Below are positions 36,650 to 47,345 of a stretch of DNA of 64,000 nucleotides, in pieces. The notes beneath the pieces are model-generated. The model was not told the origin of the DNA and ran no database searches. It saw nothing but the letters and a program-made list of their open reading frames with translations. Source of the stretch: Leptodactylus fallax (Eukaryota; Chordata; Amphibia; Anura; Leptodactylidae); the NCBI GenBank assembly GCA_947044405.1, contig CAMRHE010000324.1, positions 2,170,001 to 2,234,000 of the forward strand. The letters run 5' to 3'. Numbering within the stretch: position 1 is the stretch's first letter; each line of letters starts with the position of its first letter. The translations under genes were made by a program, and so were the position numbers.

Positions 36650-37773
36650 CAATTGAAACCAGAAGTTTACATACAATATTTAAAAAGACACATATGCATG
36701 TTTTTCTGACATGAAATCAGAATAAACTTTTCCTTTTTTAGGTCAATTAGGATTACCAAAATGTATTTATATTTGCCAAATGCCAGAATAATGAGAGAGA
36801 GAGAATTTTGTGGATGTATTTTAAGGCACACCTGAAACACACTGCTTCTTTGTGTAACATCATGGGAAAGTCTAAAGAACTCAGACAAGATATCAGGAAG
36901 AGATTAGTCAGGAAGCCATTACTCCAAAAGAAACATTAAAAAACCAGATTAATGTTTGCAAATGCACACAGGAACAAAGACCTTAATTTCTGGAGACATG
37001 TCCTGTGGTCTGACGAAACTAAAATTGAACTGTTTGGCCATAATGACCATTACGTTTGGAGGAAAAAGGGAGAAGTTTGCAAGCCTATGAACACCATCCC
37101 AACTGTGAAACACGGGGACGGCAGCATCATGTTGTGTAGTTGTTTTGCTGCAGGAGGGACTGATGCACTTCACAAAATAGATGGCATCATGAGGAAAGAG
37201 CATTATGTGGCAATACTGAAGCAACATCCCAAGACAGCCGCCAGCTTGGGCGCAAATGGGTCTTCCAAATGGACAATGACCCGAAGCATACTGCCAAACT
37301 GGTTACAATGTGGCTTAAGGATAACAAAGTCAATGTTTTGGAGTGACCATCACAAAACCAAGATCTCAATCATATTGAAATTTATGGGCAAAACTGAAAA
37401 GGCAGGTGCGAGCAAGGCGGCCTACAAACATGGCTCAGTTACAAAAGTTCAGTCAGGAGGAATGGGCACAAATTCCTACCAACTATTTTGTGGAAGGATA
37501 TCCCAAACGTTTAACCCAAGTCATACAGTTTAAGGACAATGGTACCAAATACTAATGAAATGTATGTCAATTTTTGACTTTGCAGAAAGTAATAAAAATG
37601 CCTTAAACATTTTTCTCTCTCTCATTATTCTGGCATTTGGCAAATATAAATAATTTTGGTAATCCTAACTGACCTAAAACGGGAAAGGTTTATTCTGATT
37701 TCATGTTAGATAGTGAGAAAAACATGCATATGTGTATTTTTATATAGTGTATGTAAACGTCTGGTTTCAACTG
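36650..37773 (+). mobile_element. Tc1 transposon with long terminal repeats, internally deleted
   Basis: The ends are CAATTGAAACCAGAAGTTTA and, inverted, CAGTTGAAACCAGACGTTTA. The inverted repeats extend about 165 bp (36650-36813 and 37611-37773), as in Sleeping Beauty-type long-repeat Tc1 families. The left flank ends in TA; the right flank runs into a (TA)n tract. The total is 1124 bp, against about 1.6 kb for intact relatives. Confidence 0.9.
36862..37533 (+). pseudogene. Tc1 transposase, deleted and frameshifted
   Basis: A dead transposase of a second Tc1 family. The start MGKSKELRQDIRKRLV at 36862 matches the N-terminus, but it soon hits a stop and the DNA jumps to NAHRNKDLNFWRHVLWSDET, so most of the DNA-binding region is gone. 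The first catalytic Asp is present in WSDETKIELFGHN. After about 37240 the frame shifts: the second Asp (MDNDPKHTAK) is read in another frame, with a stop in place of the Trp before the PSQNQDLNHIE box, where the expected catalytic Glu can still be seen. It cannot make an active enzyme. It sits within the matching long inverted repeats of its own element. Confidence 0.92.
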
Positions 37774-37775
37774 TG

Positions 37776-37815
<40 letters not shown>
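37776..37815. repeat. (TA)n microsatellite
   Basis: About 19 TA units directly after the Tc1 right end; the tract may have grown from the TA target site. Confidence 0.95.
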
Positions 37816-37819
<4 letters not shown>

Positions 37820-38479
37820 CATATGCACTGAATAAAAAAAATTAATAACAGCTAATGTTAAATGAGTTTGGTAAATGTAATACTGCAGCCTATCAGTACA
37901 AATATCAGAAATGAAAGAAATGAAAGTAACTTGTTTATGACTCTGCGGCATATGGTTTACTAAGCACAAGAGAATGTATCTCAAAATAATTTGAACAAAT
38001 TTGCTCGACCAGAACAGAGGCAGAGACTTGTATTCTAACATGCCAGGAAATTAAACTAGAAAAATTAACTTGAAGACTAACACAGCATCATGTCTGCAAA
38101 TAGAAGCTTTTCAGAACATAATGTACTATATCGAAAGATCGGAGCTTAGCCCAAGAAGTTCAAGGTTTGGTCACTGCATGTAGCTATTAGAAAAGAAAAT
38201 GAATTTCTGCTACAGACACCTGCAGACAGTTTCATTTATCAGATGACTTTCACTTTAAACCAAATTATTATTCCCCCTAATATAAATCACTTGAAAGGAA
38301 TATAAATTACATGTTCATGGCTGATTTCATGCCTGTCGGCCATTTTACACGTCTGTGATAATTTCATGAGTAATGGAATGACTAAGGTATATACCTTTAA
38401 TTAAACATTAACATATTAATTGAAAATTGTGCTGCATATTTTTTTATCCAAAGACAAGAATGGATACAAAAGTAATGGG

Positions 38480-38600
38480 AAATATCTAGGAAGCTCTTAT
38501 ACTTCTCTCTTCTGCTCAATCCACTTCTGGCTTTGGCTCAAAAAAACGCAGCAAAATCTGTAACAAAAAAGTTGTGTTTCCACAATGTGTAGCCTCAGCC
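38480..38600 (-). mobile_element. partial copy of the 218-bp palindromic element
   Basis: GGAAATATCTAGGAAGCTCT through GGCTTTGGCTCA, AACGCAGCAAAATCTG and GTAGCCTCAGCC match the element at 5394-5611. The outer left part is missing. TAA follows the right end. Confidence 0.75.
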
Positions 38601-38989
38601 TAAAACAGAGGAATCATTAAATTTTCTTCCTTATGTTTTATACACAGCTGAGCTGAATGAAGCCTGCTTGAAAAACTTTCATAGAATTGCACAGAGATAC
38701 ATTATGAATATCAAATTTAGTTATAGCAATTTACTTTAGTCAATTCAAGCCATGAGCACATTGGTTGCTGTGTTGGAGAAGCAGTCTGGAAAGTCATAGA
38801 TCAAAGATATTTGAATGGGAGCACTAGACGTACAGTAATAGTCCCAGATCGTAATCTTTTGTCCGTTTGGTAAATTGTGAAGAGGACCTGTCATCAACTT
38901 GCCGAAACAATGCTGCAATAATGGTGGATGCAGTTGTCATTAATAAATGGCCTTCATCATAGTAAAGTGATAGAGAGGGTAGTGGCAAG

Positions 38990-39420
38990 TTGGTAGGCCT
39001 AGTGCAAAAGTTTCACAAGTGGGCACCCCTCCATCACAATTTAGGCATACATCCCAACTTTGAAAGACCACAAAGGACAAGTGCTGCATTTTTTTTGTGT
39101 TAAGCAATGCCCTGAATCCCGTGCATGTCCCTTCTGACCCCTCCTATTCCTGCTGATTCCTTTTGTACCTCAACATAGTAATAGTGCCCTTCAATGTATA
39201 ACACATAGTGATGATGTCTCCTTAGTTCCCATCACATATATTAATGTCTCCAAGTGACCCCACATATTATAATGTCACAGTATAATGTTCCACAGTATAA
39301 TGTACCCTCAGTGACCCCCATGTGGCGCCAAACATTACAATGCCTTCTACACAGTCTAATGTTCCATCAGTGACCCCATATAATATTATATTCCCTCAGT
39401 AGCCCCACATAATGAGGTCT
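38990..39420 (+). repeat. degenerate minisatellite-bearing repeat
   Basis: Diverged units built on CAGTGACCCC and CACAGTATAATGT recur from about 39240 to 39420, downstream of a GCAAAAGTTTCACAAGTGGG segment. It resembles the other CACAGTATA minisatellites in the window. Confidence 0.55.
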
Positions 39421-40107
39421 TCAAATAAGTTTTTAACTTCCTTTTTTTTTTGGGGGGGGGGGGGGTGTATTAGCTTCACTGAGTGTCATCTGACTGCATT
39501 CCATAATAAACTCGGCCCCCAACTCAGATGCACACTTGGTTGTGTTCATTGATCCTAAAAACTAACATTTTCATCCAGAGGCGTAGCTAGCGGGGGGTGG
39601 GGTGGGGCAGAGGGTCACCCGGCTGCCCCGGGTTCACTGACTTTTTGGGGCCCACCCCGGGGCCGCCATTAATACAGCCTTTATTTCTAACTAGATCGGT
39701 GTCTGCAGACGTCATGCGCGTGGACAGGGAGGAAGCGACGGCGGCTCCGTTCATCAGCATCGCAGGTGAGTATGACTTTTTTTTTGTGGGTATATTAATA
39801 GTATAAGGGGTGGTTAGGAGGGGGGAAATATAACTATAAAGGGAGGATTTATTAGGGGGCATTATGACGATGGGGGGGTCATTTATATAAGGGTTATTAC
39901 GGGGTATTATGAATACAAGGGGGAGGTTATTTATATAAGGGGCCATTAGGGGGCATCATTTATATTAGGAGGTATTATGAACATAAGGGGGTGGTCATTG
40001 ATATAAGGGGTCATTAGAGGTGCAGTATTTATGTCAGGGGGAATCAGGGGCATAATATGAGGGGTCAATTAATTTAATTAAAGTGGCACTTGGGCTTTAT
40101 TAGGACT

Positions 40108-40634
40108 AAGGCCCCACATACCAGGCTGCAGCAAAAAAAGCGCTGCAGGAAAATCCATGGCGGTAACATTGTGGTTTTTCCCACAGCGCTTTTCACAGAA
40201 GGTCTGGAGAGGTTTCCTCTGTGGACTTTCTGTTTTCAATACAGCTATATGGAAACCGCCAGTGTTTCTGTAGGTATAATTGACATGCTGCAATTTCCAA
40301 AACTGCAACGGTTTTGGAAATCGCAGTGTGCCTGCTGCACATATTTTTCTGCTATGTGTGGATGGGATTTGCTAGAATGCCACGGTTTTTTTATGTGGGT
40401 TTTCACCACATGGGGCCTCCATCCCATCCCGACTCTGCAGTAAAATATGCGCAGCGGACACGCTGCGATTTCCAAAACAGTCACAGTTTTGGAAATCGCA
40501 GCATGTTGATTATACCTATGGAAACGCCAGCGGTTTCCCTATAGATATAATTGAAGCAGAAAGTCCGCAGAGGAAACCTCTGTGAACTTTCTGTGCAAAA
40601 TGCTGCAGGAAAAACCGCGATGCGTTACCGCCTT
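40108..40634. mobile_element. nested element related to that at 20344-20647
   Basis: It begins ACTAAGGCCCCACATACCAG and contains two inverted halves with GCTGCAGGAAAA, AGGTATAATTGACATGCTG and CGATTTCCAAAACAG. Its right end appears lost where the next element begins. Confidence 0.6.
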
Positions 40635-40967
40635 GGGCTGTGTTCACACGGCGGAAAATTTTCGCCCCCGGACTTTTCGCCGTGGTCAGCCGCAACGGGA
40701 TTCCAATGCCGTGCATCAGCATTCCTTCGTGACTAACCGCTCCTGATTAAGCCCAGATGAATGGGCCTAATCAGGAGCGCGGCTCGAGCCACGGACATCG
40801 CGGGCGGAATCCGCGGGAAGATAGGTTATGTTGATTTTTTCTTCTGCTAGCGGAAAAAAAACGCTACTGACTCCCATTGAAATGAATGGGAGGAGTTTTT
40901 TCAGGCGGATTTTGAGGCGGATTCCGCGTCAAAATCTGCTGCCAAAAACTCCGTGTGAACACAGCCT
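40635..40967. mobile_element. about 330-bp inverted-repeat element nested in the hAT-like element
   Basis: The ends are GGCTGTGTTCACACGG and its exact reverse complement CCGTGTGAACACAGCC. GC content is high, with CpGs, relative to the surroundings. It also contains the near-palindrome CTCCTGATTAAGCCC...GGGCCTAATCAGGAG. Confidence 0.8.
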
Positions 40968-41827
40968 AAGCCTTAAGGAGTTTTCCAGCTCATTTTTATT
41001 GATGATCTATCCTCAGAATAAAACATCAATAAGAGATAAGAGATTCCCCACTGATCAGCTGTATGAAGGGGCTATGGCGCCTGTTTATATTATACGCTGT
41101 TTTTTTATAGTGTCCGTGTGATGTAATTCCAGCCTTGTCACATAGACGTGTATAGGATGAGGCTGTAGTTACATTACATGGCCGCTATGAAAAGAATGAC
41201 ACTATGTAAAGAGAGAAGGTATCACGGCGCTTACACAGGTACCACGGTTCATTCAAACAGCTGATCCTGGGGGTTCCGGGTATTGGAACCCCAATATTTT
41301 TTTTTTTCCTTGTTTTTTTTTTTTTCCCTTTTCAATTAGGAAACACCTGCGGCATTATTAATAAGGGGCACTATTTAAAGGGGGTGCACAGGGAAGTTAT
41401 TAATTTAAAGATGCACTTGGGTGTATTATTCATTATGGGGGGTTATATTATATATTTTATAATTGGGGGTAGCAGCAGGATGGGTGTGCAGGTGAGGACA
41501 ATGTGGGTCAGGTGCCTGGAAAAGTGAGGAGCCAAAGATATCTGTGTTGCAAACTTTACAGAGACTGGAAGAAGTGGTCATGGCCGTCCAGATAAAAAAA
41601 GATGGGGAATGTGAACGATTAGTCAGAGACGTCACCGGTAAGTCACTAAATGTTACTGCCCTGTATTCACCTAAATCGACTGCAGAGCCCTGTGTAGAGC
41701 TGCTATATACCACTATACGCTCACCGTATACTGATAGTATCGGTATACGAACATGTCCAAGTTGGGGGCCCACTTGGACATGTTCGCCCCCCTTTGCTGA
41801 ACCCCTAGCTACGCCTCTGTTTTCATC

Positions 41828-44655
41828 TGTTTTAATGCTTGTTTTTTCACTCTCATGTGAATGTAGTCTATGTCTGTTTTTTTGGTTTTTTTATGGACCA
41901 TGTGCCTGTCAAAAAACAGGATAGGTACTATTTTTGCATTTTTTCACAAATACCAGAATCTCCTCAAATCTGCAAAGGATCTTTGAAAACAGGTGCTCCA
42001 CAGCCGAAAATTGTCCATGAAATATAAACAGTTTCATCCATTTTTCATGGACAATTTAAAAGATGGTCATCTGAATAAAGGCTAAGGCCGAGGCCCCATG
42101 TGGCGTTTTTCTAATCTTGGACAATCCATTTAATGATATATCATGGCAGTAAAGCTATAAATAGATGTAAGACAGGACATGATAGCACATACAGACTCTA
42201 AAATTAGGCACAGAAGAGGATATTATAAAAAGTCAAGGATGCGGATATTTGGACCTTGATGGTAAGGGAACCTGTCATCAGCTTTTAAACCGACCTATAT
42301 GCAAATAGGGAAAGATCTGTCAATCAAACTGAATCTGGCAATGACATACATGTAGGAGAGGGACCTGCCGAGTAGACTCTGTTCCCTATGCCTGGCTCAT
42401 TTTAAAATTCTGTTTCCCTAAAATGCTGCAGTGTTTTAAAGTAAAACATAGTTCTTTGGAAAGAGCTTAAAAACTATGGGCAGCATGAAAACAATATTTG
42501 CTTCCCTCTAAGAAATTATCCTACTAATTACAATAAACTCCCACATAAATGGTGTTTGCTGTGGAGAACCTTCAAGGCCCATAACCAGTTAGTCTCCAAG
42601 TCAAGACAACTGCTCAGGAAGGTGTAGCAGTAGCTACAGTAGGCACAGTAGCCATTATAATTAGAGGATAATAAAACTTTTATTTTTTTTCAAAAATCCA
42701 TAGTGAAAGTGAAGATAACAAAATTTGTAATATGTTTATGGACTTTTTCTTCATTTATTTCCTCCTCCAGCCACTGATCAAATCTGTACAATACAAGTCT
42801 ATGGAGAAGGGAGAGGTGGAAGAGGTGAGCTCCAGGCTACAGCACTTGGCCTTCTCTTGGTCATCTCCTCTGAACTGCTGGATGCACTTTGCTCCTAGGC
42901 CAACTGTGTGCAAACAACTGCGTGCCATAGCTATGCCCCTCTCAGACTCTCGTGTTTAGCAGGCTGGCCTTAACAGTAGGACCATTGACCTCTGTTGATC
43001 CATCTCTGTTCCCCAAGCTAAGGGCTGTTGTCCCGATGCCACCAGCGCCAATAACGTAGCCCTCATACCTGGATGGCTGTCTGACAAATTTACAGCACTG
43101 AGAGTGCCATACAGGGACCTGTTCCCCTCTGGTGACAGGACCTTCTCCTTGCCCTGGCAGCTCCTCCACAGGTCCATCAGCTTCAAAGTTGAATATGCTT
43201 CGGGAAGGTGGTAAACTCTCTTTAAGCATTTCTTTAACAGAGGCCAGCCTCAACTTGATGGTGCCCTCTTTCAGCAGATTTCATTTACAAGACCCATCTC
43301 CAAGAGAGGGACAACAGACAATTCTTCAGCCTGTTCCTCCCAGGTGATCGCATCCTTAAGCCTATCAGAAGGGCTTCTGGGATACCGTCTTCAACCATTC
43401 TTTAAGGATCCTCTTGAGTGACATATTTCCAATGCCTATGAGCAGTTGGTCTCACAACACTGTCTCCCTTTTCTACCAAAAGCTCATTACCTGCCCCCGG
43501 TTTCTTCTGCATTGTGGCCAGAAGTTCCTAGAATCGATTGGTGAACAGGGCTGGTGTCTCTTCCTCTCTCTGCACCTCTTCCTCTGTTCAGTCAGCCTGC
43601 TGCAACATTACTGCCTTCCAGCATGCTCAGGACAAATTCTGTTATCAAATGGGCAGCAACTTAACACTGTCTGGCAGGCACTACATCCCCTAGAAGAATG
43701 GAAGCTGTATATTCCTCACTACAGCTTATAATATTGTGAACTAGATCAACTATTATAGGTGTGCTCCTTTACAAAGATACCTATAGCTACCTATAGTTGT
43801 GGGAGCCTACTAAATGCTGTCTCATTAAATGGAATTTGTCTGTAATCTCATGCTTCTTGTGGTTTGGGTATTTTGGAGCTCATGGCGTTTTTTTTTTTTC
43901 ATATCAATGGGTTCTCTAGTTAAAAAGAACTGTTTTACTCTGAAACTCTAAGAAGAAAACCATGGCACACACAGTAATGTATGCAAATTAGGAATTCAAT
44001 TTATTTTGCAGCTGGTAAAACATAATGAGCCATTTCAGCACATATTAGGCCATCCACCAAATATCTGAATGTGAAGGAAATATTCAAATCTAGGATACAC
44101 ATGACATTTCAGTCATAAAAGACCTTCTTCTGGTCAGATCTGTATGATGTAAATATCAAAATATAAGTTTATAAAGCAGACCTGGTATTAGTGTAGCTCG
44201 TCTATAACCATACAGTAGGTATAAATGGAAACAGCAAATACATAGTGCATACTGTGAGTATATAAGTATATCCAAGAGGCAGATCATAAAATAAGTATGA
44301 TATAGGAGAAGGCAAGAATAAAAATCAATACAGGAAGCACAGATCTGACCTGAAGATGGTCTAATATGGTTTTCTTCTTACTATTGGATTAGAGAACCCT
44401 AACCAAGTAGCACCACACATGCTGTGGTTTTCTTCTTGTTGTTACTACTGGGTTGGAGAACTCTAACCACGTAGCACAACACATATTATCGAAGTGTGCA
44501 GTACCATCGACAGCTCTTTAGATTACTCTGAAACACTGTGACATTTCAGGGAACACCTAGTGTAAATAAGAACTAGGAATGGGGAAAAGAGTCACTGTGG
44601 CAGTTCCCCTTTAACGTGTTCTTGCCCACTTAACCCTGAGATTGCTTCTACCAGC
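41828..44655. other. intron 4 segment with unassigned open frames
   Basis: A short end of the GAGGCCCCATGTGG type lies at 42084-42115. Between 42730 and 43740 the base composition is higher in GC and there are open frames of about 100 aa on both strands (for example minus 42942-43253, plus 43414-43731). I recognise no domain. These could be a degenerate processed pseudogene or element remnant. Confidence 0.35.
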
Positions 44656-45260
44656 TTTGATAGACTGTGTCTTCATAGGGCGACTGATAAGGGATCCCTT
44701 TCCTTTATCTATAACAAACTGAACGCCCTATCCTCTGGGATTAAATTGGACTATATGACCACCTGGGAACGGGACTTAGAGACCACCCTAACTTCAGCTC
44801 AACGGACCGATTGTTGCACGTTCATTAGCAAGGGCAGCTGGCAGGTTACCCTTATGGAACCCTCTTTACAGATTCTTCATAGAACATACTTGGTTCCTTT
44901 TAGACTACATAGCTTTAATCTTACAGTCTCACCTCTTTGTTTCCGGGGTTGTAAAGTTTTAGGTGATATGCTTTATATTTGGTGGACCTGCCCTCTTGCC
45001 TGTCACTTTTGGATATCCATTCATAGAACGATTATTAGGATAGTCGATTCCACTGACTGCTCTGGTTTTCCTACCCAATCCTAGGCCCACTACTCTCACA
45101 TATGCCCAATATAAACTAATCCAGTTTATATTAATGGCAGCGTGAATCCATATTGCTTTCAATTACAAGCGACCAGGTCTCTCATTGTCAGATGTCATTT
45201 GCTGAGTTGACATGATTATGCTTCATGAAAAAAATCAACGCTATCATATCTGACACCTGG
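44656..45260 (+). pseudogene. L1-like ORF2 C-terminal relic
   Basis: The plus strand carries the C-terminal part of the ORF2 protein of an L1-like retrotransposon. Reading from FDRLCLHRATDKGSLSFIYN, the frame passes the characteristic WERDLETTLTSAQ block, then TYLVPFRLHSFN, then the Cys-rich knuckle CFRGCKVLGDMLYIWWTCPL, in which the C...C...H...C spacing is altered. The open frame stops at 45084; downstream of a frameshift, remnants such as IHIAFNYKRPGLSLSDV continue to about 45260 with two stops. Endonuclease and RT domains are absent, so this is a 5'-truncated insertion, as usual for L1, and it is inactive. It lies in esr1 intron 4 opposite to the gene. Confidence 0.88.
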
Positions 45261-46077
45261 TATGTGTATTGCCAGTGATCCCTGTCTCCTGCTGCTGGCA
45301 TCACACTTCTTAGCCAAGGATCTTTCCTGAATCTACTCTCTCCTTCCCTTTAGTTTTGCACCCTTAGGGTGAGTACACCGATCTTCTTGCTCACTTGAAA
45401 GGCCACTGCATGCACCAAGAAATTTGTTTCCAGTCTATCCCTGACAATTTTGGTCTATTTATATAGTCTGCTCAGCCCTTGGCAAAGTACCTGAACAATA
45501 TAGCATGGTTGTTCTTGCAAGGGTGTTCTGCGACTGCATTCTGACTTATTCTCCATGTGTGGACATTGGCTTTTTTCTGATATCATTACTGATCTTGACT
45601 CTCTTCTGCTGTTCTCCTGTATATTACCCTGGCCAGCTGCCAACTATTCTGGGACCACTCTGAAAGGGTGCAATCTTTCTGCAGCAAAGTCCAGATCAAT
45701 GTATGGGGGTTACAGGGTGAACACCAGGGAAATTGCCTATAAAATACCCTTGGGCCCTGGTCAAACTAGTTAGGTGGCGCAGTGGGTCCACAACCCACTA
45801 CCCAAAACACAGATGGTACTGCAGCTAATAGTAAGTTTTCTACCTCACCTCAATGATTTATTTACATCAGTAATTAAAAGTATGACAGCTTGAGTAAGAG
45901 AAAGTTAGGGAGCAGAACTTTCTCTTTTGTGCAGTCTGTGGGAGACATCATAGCGCTAGTCTCCATTCACTATCTTACCCTGGAAGAGTAGGTAAACATT
46001 TCTCAGAACTGAATACAGTAGTTATAGACCCATTACAATATGGCAGATTGATCTTAAGTGGTTCACTATAAACCTAC

Positions 46078-46404
46078 CTGGTACTCTCTTGGCCCAGTTA
46101 ATCATGTGCACAAGCTCCTTATCTGCAAGGTTGGTGAGCAGTGTCATCATGGAGGCTTCACTGAGAGGTTTAGTTGAGTCATGCTCCGAATATACAATGG
46201 GTGGCTCAGCTTCCATTAAGGCACTGATTAGTTGTTCTGCTGTCAAAGTCAATACTGGGCTCAATTTCATGCTTTTAACAGTGGGGTTCACCCAAATTGA
46301 TGCTGTCCTTATTTCAGATGTATTCCCATCACTCTTCTGCTCCTGCTCATCCTTCTGACGTTTGTGTTTCATCATACGTGCTCCTCTGCGATCTTTCCTT
46401 ATAC
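46078..46404 (-). CDS. esr1: esr1 exon 4: hinge and start of ligand-binding domain
   Basis: The first esr1 exon, in transcription order, inside this window: 327 bp, against 336 bp in human. The acceptor is tttgtttccag before GTATAAGG and the donor is GTACCAG followed by gtaggt. It opens with the basic hinge segment [17 protein letters not shown], part of the bipartite nuclear localisation signal, then a short divergent hinge that accounts for the three missing codons. The LBD follows from [20 protein letters not shown]. Helix 3 is [19 protein letters not shown], which keeps T347, L349, A350, D351 and E353; E353 anchors the estradiol A-ring hydroxyl. The first codon is a Gly split G^GT, so exon 3 must end in phase 1. 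Exons 1-3 (A/B domain and zinc fingers) lie beyond the high-coordinate edge. Confidence 0.98.
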
Positions 46405-46739
46405 CTGGAAACAAATCAAACATTATCATATATTTTATCAAGATAAAATAATTTACTATGACCTATTACTGTATAAGGACATGTAGTAGTCATTCAATTA
46501 GGTTGAAAGCATTTGCCATTACTACAAAATTATCAGAGTGGTTTACATCATTTCAGCCAAAGACATTACTAGCAAGTGCATAAATATGAGTGCATATTAA
46601 TATGAGTGCTAAACATAGTGGCCTTCAGAAATAAGGAACTTTCACCCCTTCAACAAGTCCAACTCTTTACATCAATTAATACGTGCTGCTCCACTGATTC
46701 TGGCACAGTTGGAATTTTTCGTCTGAATTTGGGTGTAGA

Positions 46740-47345
46740 CAGGGGTGAACCTAGCCTCTGTGCTGCCTAAGGCAACCTATAGAAAGGCATCCCCCATAAA
46801 AAAAATAAAAAAAATACCCAACCCAGCGATTTTTGGTTCCCTGATGGGACCCCCCTAATTAAAAATGTAGGCCACGTCCTTCCATTTGCAGATCAAAAAA
46901 ATCCCCTTATTTGGTCCACACACAGTATAACAACCCATTTACTGGTCCCCATAGTATATTATCCTGTTTACTGGCCCCCACAGTGTATTACCCCCTTTAT
47001 TGACCCCCATACAGTATAAAAGCCCCTTTATTGACCCTCACACAGTAAATTGCCCCATTACTAGTCCCCACACAGTATATTGCCCCTTTTACTATATACT
47101 GTGTGGGGACTAGAAAGGGGCAGTATACTGTGTGGGGATCAGAAAACGGGGCAATATACTGTGAGGAGTCACAGTATATTGCCCCGTTTTCTGATCCCCA
47201 CACAGTATACTGCCCCCTTTTCTGGTCCCCACACAGTATATAGTCTCTTTTACTGACTCCCACACAGTATATTGCTCTCTTCTTTTTGCCCCCCCCCACA
47301 CACAATATATTTCCCCCTTTTTTGGCCCCCACACAGTGATATGTC
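46740..47345 (+). mobile_element. hAT-like element left part with 31-bp type minisatellite
   Basis: It starts CAGGGGTGAACCTAGCCTCT and follows the same order of words as 18626-18990. From about 46915 a repeat of CACACAGTATATTGCCCC plus TTTACTGGTCCC runs about 12 units. An inverted stretch lies within it at 47091-47244. The right terminus was not identified. Confidence 0.8.
47091..47244. repeat. near-perfect 75-bp-arm palindrome inside the minisatellite
   Basis: The repeat units switch strand at 47091 and switch back at about 47167. The left arm, ACTATATACTGTGTGGGGAC through ATATACTGTGAG, is almost the exact reverse complement of the right arm, CACAGTATATTGCCCCG through GTCCCCACACAGTATATAGT. 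Confidence 0.9.

Larger units (their letters stand above)
39576..41819. mobile_element. 2.2-kb hAT-like element with perfect 8-bp target duplication
   Basis: The ends are CAGAGGCGTAGCTAG in perfect 15-bp inverted repeat. The flanks are TTTTCATC at 39568-39575 and again at 41820-41827, a perfect 8-bp duplication, the hallmark of hAT transposition. No transposase is visible. The interior holds a degenerate repeat (39790-40075, words ATATAAGGGG and CATTAGGGGG) and at least two nested short elements. Confidence 0.93.

Noticed and set aside
40090..40722. Overlapping 60-117 aa frames on both strands
   Set aside because: They read through palindromic elements, so both strands give similar Cys/His/Phe-rich peptides; not genes.
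46089..46358. Plus-strand open frame over esr1 exon 4
   Set aside because: It is the antisense shadow of the receptor exon.
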